Assembly (NCBI GenBank): GCA_029287755.1
Contig: JARFQM010000320.1
Span: 1-10,873, forward strand
Length of the DNA: 10,873 bases
DNA from: Desulfofustis sp.
Lineage (GTDB): Bacteria; Desulfobacterota; Desulfobulbia; Desulfobulbales; Desulfocapsaceae
Direction: 5' to 3'
Within the stretch, counting starts at the first letter, position 1. Every line of letters starts with the position of its first letter. This document shows positions 7,047-10,873 of this stretch, in pieces. Position numbers and translations under genes: made by a program. Under the pieces are notes generated by a model that worked only from the letters and a program-made list of their open reading frames with translations, was not told the origin of the DNA and made no database searches.

Positions 7047-8152
7047 GAGATCCCGGCAGCGATAGAAAAGCTTTGCGCCTGCTGCTCACCGGCGGCGGCA
7101 CCGGCGGTCATCTGTTTCCAGCTGTGGCCACCGCCGAGCAGCTCCAGGCCGTCCTGCCGGAGAGCTCGGTGCTGTTCGTCGGCACCAGGCGCCGGCTGGA
7201 CCGGGACTCCCTGGCCCGCTCGGGGTTCTCGGTGAAGACCATCCACTCCCACGGGTTCAAGGGTAAGAACCTCTGGGAATTGGCCAAGGCAATACTGGTT
7301 CTGCCGCTTTCCCTGCTGGAGTCGTGCTACCATATTCTGAAATTCAATCCCCATGTGGTCATGGGCGTCGGCGGCTATGTGACCGGACCGGTTGTTACTG
7401 CTGCCTGGCTGCTGCGCCGGCCCACCCTGATTCACGAACAGAATTCGGTACCCGGCCTGGCCAACCGCAAGCTCGGACGACTGGTGAACAGGATCTGCGT
7501 GTCGCTTCCCCAGAGCGAGAAATATTTTGTCGCGGGTAAAACCGTATTGACCGGCAACCCTGTCCGCCGCGGGATTATCGAGGCGGGCAGGAACAGACGC
7601 AGTAGTGAGGGGAGAAAGACGCTGCTTATCCTGGGCGGCAGCCAGGGGGCCCAGGCGATTAATGAAATGGTAGTCGAGGCGCTCAGGGGTGGTATCGAGG
7701 CTTTCTCTGCGCTTCAGGTAATTCATCAGACGGGCCGGGACGACGAACAGATGGTCAGGGATGCCTATGCAGCGATGGGCATCGATCACCAGGTTTCGGC
7801 CTTTTTCACCGACATGGCAGAACTCTATCGACAGGCCGATCTGATTGTCTCCCGGGCCGGAGCCACCACGCTCGCGGAAATCGGTGTCGTCGGGGCGCCG
7901 GCCGTGTTGATCCCCTATCCTTACGCGGCTGATAACCATCAGGAAAAAAATGGTGCCTGGTATGTAGAGAGCGGCGCGGCCTTGATGTTCGCTCAGCGGG
8001 ATCTCACCCCGCAGCGGCTGGCCGAGGAAATTCTCAGAATCATCAACGACCAGGCCCGGCTCGATTCCATGTCCAAGGCCATGAAAAAACTGGGTATCAT
8101 CGATGCCGCCGAAAGGATTGTGGCTATCTGCCAGGAGCTCGCCAGGAAATAA
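7043..8152 (+). CDS. murG: UDP-GlcNAc--undecaprenyl-PP-MurNAc-pentapeptide transferase MurG (lipid II synthase)
   Basis: This 369-residue GT-B glycosyltransferase acts at the cytoplasmic face of the inner membrane and adds GlcNAc to lipid I to form lipid II. GTG 7043 overlaps the murD stop by four bases, and GGAG at 7031-7034 gives an 8-base spacer, so translation is probably coupled to murD. Seen: the glycine loop TGGGTGGHLFPA (16-27), GVGGYVTGP, HEQNSVPG (131-138), TGNPVR, the second loop LGGSQGAQAIN (197-207), and the donor-site region SRAGATTLAEIG then PYPYAADNHQ. Length is typical for the family. In many proteobacterial clusters ftsW precedes murG; here murD does. Confidence 0.97.
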   Translation: MRDPGSDRKALRLLLTGGGTGGHLFPAVATAEQLQAVLPESSVLFVGTRRRLDRDSLARSGFSVKTIHSHGFKGKNLWELAKAILVLPLSLLESCYHILKFNPHVVMGVGGYVTGPVVTAAWLLRRPTLIHEQNSVPGLANRKLGRLVNRICVSLPQSEKYFVAGKTVLTGNPVRRGIIEAGRNRRSSEGRKTLLILGGSQGAQAINEMVVEALRGGIEAFSALQVIHQTGRDDEQMVRDAYAAMGIDHQVSAFFTDMAELYRQADLIVSRAGATTLAEIGVVGAPAVLIPYPYAADNHQEKNGAWYVESGAALMFAQRDLTPQRLAEEILRIINDQARLDSMSKAMKKLGIIDAAERIVAICQELARK

Positions 8153-8155
8153 CAG

Positions 8156-9535
8156 ATGTACGGGAAGACCAAGCATATACATTTCGTCGGCATCGGGGGG
8201 ATCGGCATGAGCGGGATTGCCGAGCTGCTGGCCAATCTGGGATACCGGGTGTCCGGTTCCGACCTGCGTCGGTCGAAAATCACCGATCGTCTGAGCCGGC
8301 TGGGTTGCAGGGTCTTTGAGGGGCATGACAGTAAGTATATCGAAGGCGCCGAGGTGATTGTCGCCTCCTCGGCGATTGCCGATGACAACCCCGAGATCTT
8401 GGCTGCGCGTGAACAGGGGATTCCGGTGGTGATGAGGGCCGAGATGCTGGCCGAGTTGATGCGCCTGCAAAAATATGGCATCGCCATCGCCGGAAGTCAC
8501 GGCAAGACTTCGACCACCTCGATGGTGAGTTGGATTATGGCTGAGGCCGGTCTCGACCCGACCATCGTCGTCGGCGGCAAAGTCGATTGCCTGGGCGGCA
8601 ACGCCAAGCTCGGGCAAGGAGAGTTTCTGGTAGCCGAGGCGGATGAGAGCGACGGATCGTTTTTGAAGCTCTCACCGGTACTCGAGGTGGTCACCAACAT
8701 CGATTTCGAGCACCCCGATTACTACGAGGATATTGATCAGGTCAAAGAGGCCTTCGTTGACTTTATCGACAAGGTGCCTTTTTACGGAGCCGCAATCATT
8801 TGCCTGGATGACCAACATATATCCGAGATACTGCCCAGGATAAGTAAAAGGATGATCACCTACGGTCTCACCCGTCAGGCCGATGTTTACGCAGAAAATC
8901 TCGAATTTATAGACGGTCGCAGCCGCTTCGACACCTACCGCACTGGAGAATTGCTGGGTACGGTTGAATTGAATCAGCCAGGTCTGCACAATGTTTACAA
9001 TGGGCTGGCTTCAATCTGCGTGGGGCTCGAGCTGGAGATCGATTTTGCAGTTATCGCCGCAGCGCTGGGCTCATTTGCAGGAGTTCAACGCCGGCTGGAG
9101 CTCAAAGGTGAGGCGGGCGGCATCACGGTGATTGACGACTACGGCCACCACCCGACGGAAATACGGGCTACGCTCAGTGCCATCAAGCAGGCCTGGCCGG
9201 AAAAACGGCTGGTGGTCCTTTTCCAGCCGCACCGCTACAGTCGGACCAAGGGCTTGTTCAGCGAATTTCAGACCTGCTTCCATCAGGCCGACCATCTGGT
9301 GATAACCGATATCTACGCGGCCAGCGAGGCGCCGATCGAAGGCATCGACAGCCTCAGGCTCCTCGACAAGATCAGGCAGCATGGCCAGCGCTCCACCGCT
9401 CACGTGGCCGAGGTAGATAGTCTGGCGGCAGCGGTCAGGGATCAACTAGAGCCCGGCGACCTGGTCTTGACCCTGGGCGCCGGCAATATTTTCAAGGCGG
9501 GCGAGGAGCTGTTGTCCTTGCTCGGCAGCGAATGA
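8156..9535 (+). CDS. murC: UDP-N-acetylmuramate--L-alanine ligase MurC
   Basis: This cytoplasmic ligase attaches L-Ala to UDP-MurNAc, the first peptide step. It has 459 residues from ATG 8156, three bases after the murG stop; AGGA at 8144-8147 gives an 8-base spacer. Seen: FVGIGGIGMSG (10-20), P-loop GSHGKTSTT (113-121, K117), EADESDGS, NIDFEH with the conserved His, PGLHNVYNGLAS (an intact HNxxN motif), DDYGHHPTEI, FQPHRYSRT, ITDIYAASE and LGAGNI. The DH[LM]D-type motif reads EHPD, a mild variant. All key residues I can place are present. The gap to murB is 7 bp. Confidence 0.97.
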   Translation: MYGKTKHIHFVGIGGIGMSGIAELLANLGYRVSGSDLRRSKITDRLSRLGCRVFEGHDSKYIEGAEVIVASSAIADDNPEILAAREQGIPVVMRAEMLAELMRLQKYGIAIAGSHGKTSTTSMVSWIMAEAGLDPTIVVGGKVDCLGGNAKLGQGEFLVAEADESDGSFLKLSPVLEVVTNIDFEHPDYYEDIDQVKEAFVDFIDKVPFYGAAIICLDDQHISEILPRISKRMITYGLTRQADVYAENLEFIDGRSRFDTYRTGELLGTVELNQPGLHNVYNGLASICVGLELEIDFAVIAAALGSFAGVQRRLELKGEAGGITVIDDYGHHPTEIRATLSAIKQAWPEKRLVVLFQPHRYSRTKGLFSEFQTCFHQADHLVITDIYAASEAPIEGIDSLRLLDKIRQHGQRSTAHVAEVDSLAAAVRDQLEPGDLVLTLGAGNIFKAGEELLSLLGSE

Positions 9536-9542
9536 CGAGATA

Positions 9543-10487
9543 ATGAGTTTGAGCTCCTCCCAAAGAGCAGTGTTGACTGGAGCGGTCAGAGGGAAGATCC
9601 GCTGGGATGCACCGTTGTCGGAGTGGACCACCTATCGGATCGGGGGACCCGCTGATGCTCTGGTCACACTGCTTGATGTGGAAGATCTGCAGGGGGTGCT
9701 GAGATTGTGCCGACGCGAGAAACTGCGCTGGAAACTGCTGGGCAGGGGATCAAATAGACTGGCCGCCGACGAGGGATTTCGCGGGATTATTATTGTGCTC
9801 GGGGAAGGCTTCAAGTACATTGGCCGCGTTCATCAGCAGGACCACGAAGAGGTCCTGGTAAACACCGGAGCCGGCGTCAGCCTTGCCAGACTCTCCTCCT
9901 GGTGCGCGGCGCACGGGGTGTCCGGATTCGAGTTTGCTGCGGGGATTCCGGGTAGTGTCGGCGGCGCCGTGGTCATGAACGCTGGAGGGTGGGGGAGATC
10001 GATGGGTGATGTGACCCGGCAGATCGAAATGGTTGACCACGAAAAAATAGAAATTATTAGTGAGGAACATCTCGGTTTCAGCTACCGCACCTGCCGGGCA
10101 CTTGCCGGGAGAAAGGAAACAGTGGTGACCGGCGCCACCATGAAATTCAAGGCTGCGGATCCTGCGCAGATACGAGAGACGATCAGGACACTTACGCACA
10201 AGAGACAGCAGCGACAGCCCTACGGGCAGCCCAATTGCGGATCGGTGTTCAAGAATCCGGAGGGGGCCAGTGCCGGCAGGCTGATCGATGAGGCCGGTCT
10301 GAAGGGACGTCGGATCGGTGATGCAGAGGTCTCAGAAAAACACGCCAATTTCATCGTCAACCGCGGCAAGGCGACGGCCCGCGACGTAGTGGCGCTGATG
10401 GATGAGATCAAAGAAAAAGTATTGCTGACCAGTGGTGTCGAGCTGAGCCCTGAAGTGCAATTTCTCTGCTCGTTGAAGTGGATATGA
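9543..10487 (+). CDS. murB: UDP-N-acetylenolpyruvoylglucosamine reductase MurB
   Basis: This FAD- and NADPH-dependent cytoplasmic enzyme reduces UDP-GlcNAc-enolpyruvate to UDP-MurNAc. It has 314 residues from ATG 9543, with only a weak ribosome site, suggesting coupling to murC 7 bp upstream. Seen: TTYRIGGPADALV (FAD-domain entry), LGRGSNRLAADEGF, AGIPGSVGGAVVMNAGG, FSYRTC, NCGSVFKNP with the proton-donor Ser S234, GRRIGDAEVSEKHANFIVN, and ELSPEVQFL with the conserved Glu E304. Length and the region around S234 resemble the shorter type II MurB of Bacillus and Staphylococcus rather than the longer E. coli type I. Its stop overlaps ftsQ by four bases (ATGA). Confidence 0.96.
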   Translation: MSLSSSQRAVLTGAVRGKIRWDAPLSEWTTYRIGGPADALVTLLDVEDLQGVLRLCRREKLRWKLLGRGSNRLAADEGFRGIIIVLGEGFKYIGRVHQQDHEEVLVNTGAGVSLARLSSWCAAHGVSGFEFAAGIPGSVGGAVVMNAGGWGRSMGDVTRQIEMVDHEKIEIISEEHLGFSYRTCRALAGRKETVVTGATMKFKAADPAQIRETIRTLTHKRQQRQPYGQPNCGSVFKNPEGASAGRLIDEAGLKGRRIGDAEVSEKHANFIVNRGKATARDVVALMDEIKEKVLLTSGVELSPEVQFLCSLKWI

Positions 10488-10873
10488 AGAAGTGGCTGCA
10501 GACGATAATCGGCGCGAAGAAGAAAAACCGGTATACCGTCGATGGAGGCGGGGTGAAGACCGGCAAGGCTTCTTTCCGTTTTGACGAGCAGAATAAAAAA
10601 CAGCGCACTACCCTGCTGAAGAAGCTCAACCATTACTGGAGTCGCAAAAAGGATGGAGGGCCGGCCGCTTACCAGGGCGCATCGCGGCCCAGTGGTCGCC
10701 GCAAGATGCTGCTTGCTCTTTGCCTGGTCTGTGGTGCCGCTCTATTTTTCAGTAGCGGCGGGTTCAGCCTTTTTGCCGTCCTGCTTGAAGATATTGATTA
10801 TTTCAGGATCACCGAGATCAGGGTGGAAGGAAGCAGCAACTCGACGACCGACGAGATTCGCGCCGCTTCGGGG
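10484..10873 (+). CDS. ftsQ: Cell division protein FtsQ (DivIB), 5' part
   Basis: ATG 10484 overlaps the murB TGA (ATGA); 130 codons are visible and the frame runs off the right edge. FtsQ is a bitopic inner-membrane divisome protein that links with FtsL and FtsB in E. coli. Seen: a long, Lys/Arg-rich cytoplasmic N-terminus of about 73 residues, one membrane helix at about 75-101, and then YFRITEIRVEGSSNSTTDEI, the opening of the POTRA domain (from about residue 106). No ddl gene separates murB and ftsQ. The basic tail is longer than in E. coli FtsQ. Position before the expected ftsA and ftsZ supports the call. Confidence 0.88.
   Translation, partial: MKKWLQTIIGAKKKNRYTVDGGGVKTGKASFRFDEQNKKQRTTLLKKLNHYWSRKKDGGPAAYQGASRPSGRRKMLLALCLVCGAALFFSSGGFSLFAVLLEDIDYFRITEIRVEGSSNSTTDEIRAASG

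Noticed and set aside
7040..8617. A 525-codon open frame on the minus strand across murG and murC
   Set aside because: It lies antisense to two clear enzymes, its translation shows no family motif, and long antisense frames are expected opposite GC-rich coding sequence.

Overview
The window is a compact stretch of the division and cell wall (dcw) cluster of a Gram-negative, meso-diaminopimelate-type bacterium. All genes lie on the plus strand. The order is ftsI-like (3' end), a fused murE-murF, mraY, a small intergenic locus, murD, murG, murC, murB and ftsQ (5' end). The moderately high GC content, the C-terminal PASTA domain on the ftsI-position gene and the fused MurE-MurF suggest a deltaproteobacterial lineage (Desulfobacterota, perhaps Desulfobulbales-like). 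This assignment is inference from gene content and no marker gene confirms it.

Layout. Bases 2-1141 hold the C-terminal 379 residues of a penicillin-binding-protein-fold protein with a PASTA domain. Its active-site motifs appear to be lost. Bases 1147-4215 encode a 1022-residue MurE-MurF fusion. MraY (4233-5312) follows after 17 bp. Bases 5313-5666 (354 bp) hold no large gene. They contain two perfect inverted repeats, an unobtrusive 51-codon frame, and a 53-residue single-pass membrane protein with the strongest Shine-Dalgarno sequence in the window. MurD (5667-7046), MurG (7043-8152), MurC (8156-9535), MurB (9543-10487) and FtsQ (10484 to the end) then follow with overlaps or gaps of at most 7 bp, as in one translationally coupled operon. 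I saw no convincing terminator, mobile element, tRNA, rRNA or CRISPR array.

How the genes work together. MurB and MurC make UDP-MurNAc-L-Ala from the UDP-GlcNAc-enolpyruvate product. MurD adds D-Glu, the MurE half adds meso-DAP and the MurF half adds D-Ala-D-Ala. MraY loads the pentapeptide sugar on undecaprenyl phosphate (lipid I) and MurG adds GlcNAc (lipid II). FtsQ and the FtsI-like protein belong to the divisome.

Points of interest: (1) the gene in the ftsI position looks like a pseudo-transpeptidase, with Asp in place of the catalytic Ser; (2) ftsW is missing from its usual place between murD and murG, so the window lacks both halves of an active septal SEDS/bPBP pair; (3) MurD has lost the HN of the Mur-ligase HNxxN motif, which the MurE, MurF and MurC sequences of the same window keep; (4) an apparently undescribed glycine-zipper mini membrane protein sits between mraY and murD.
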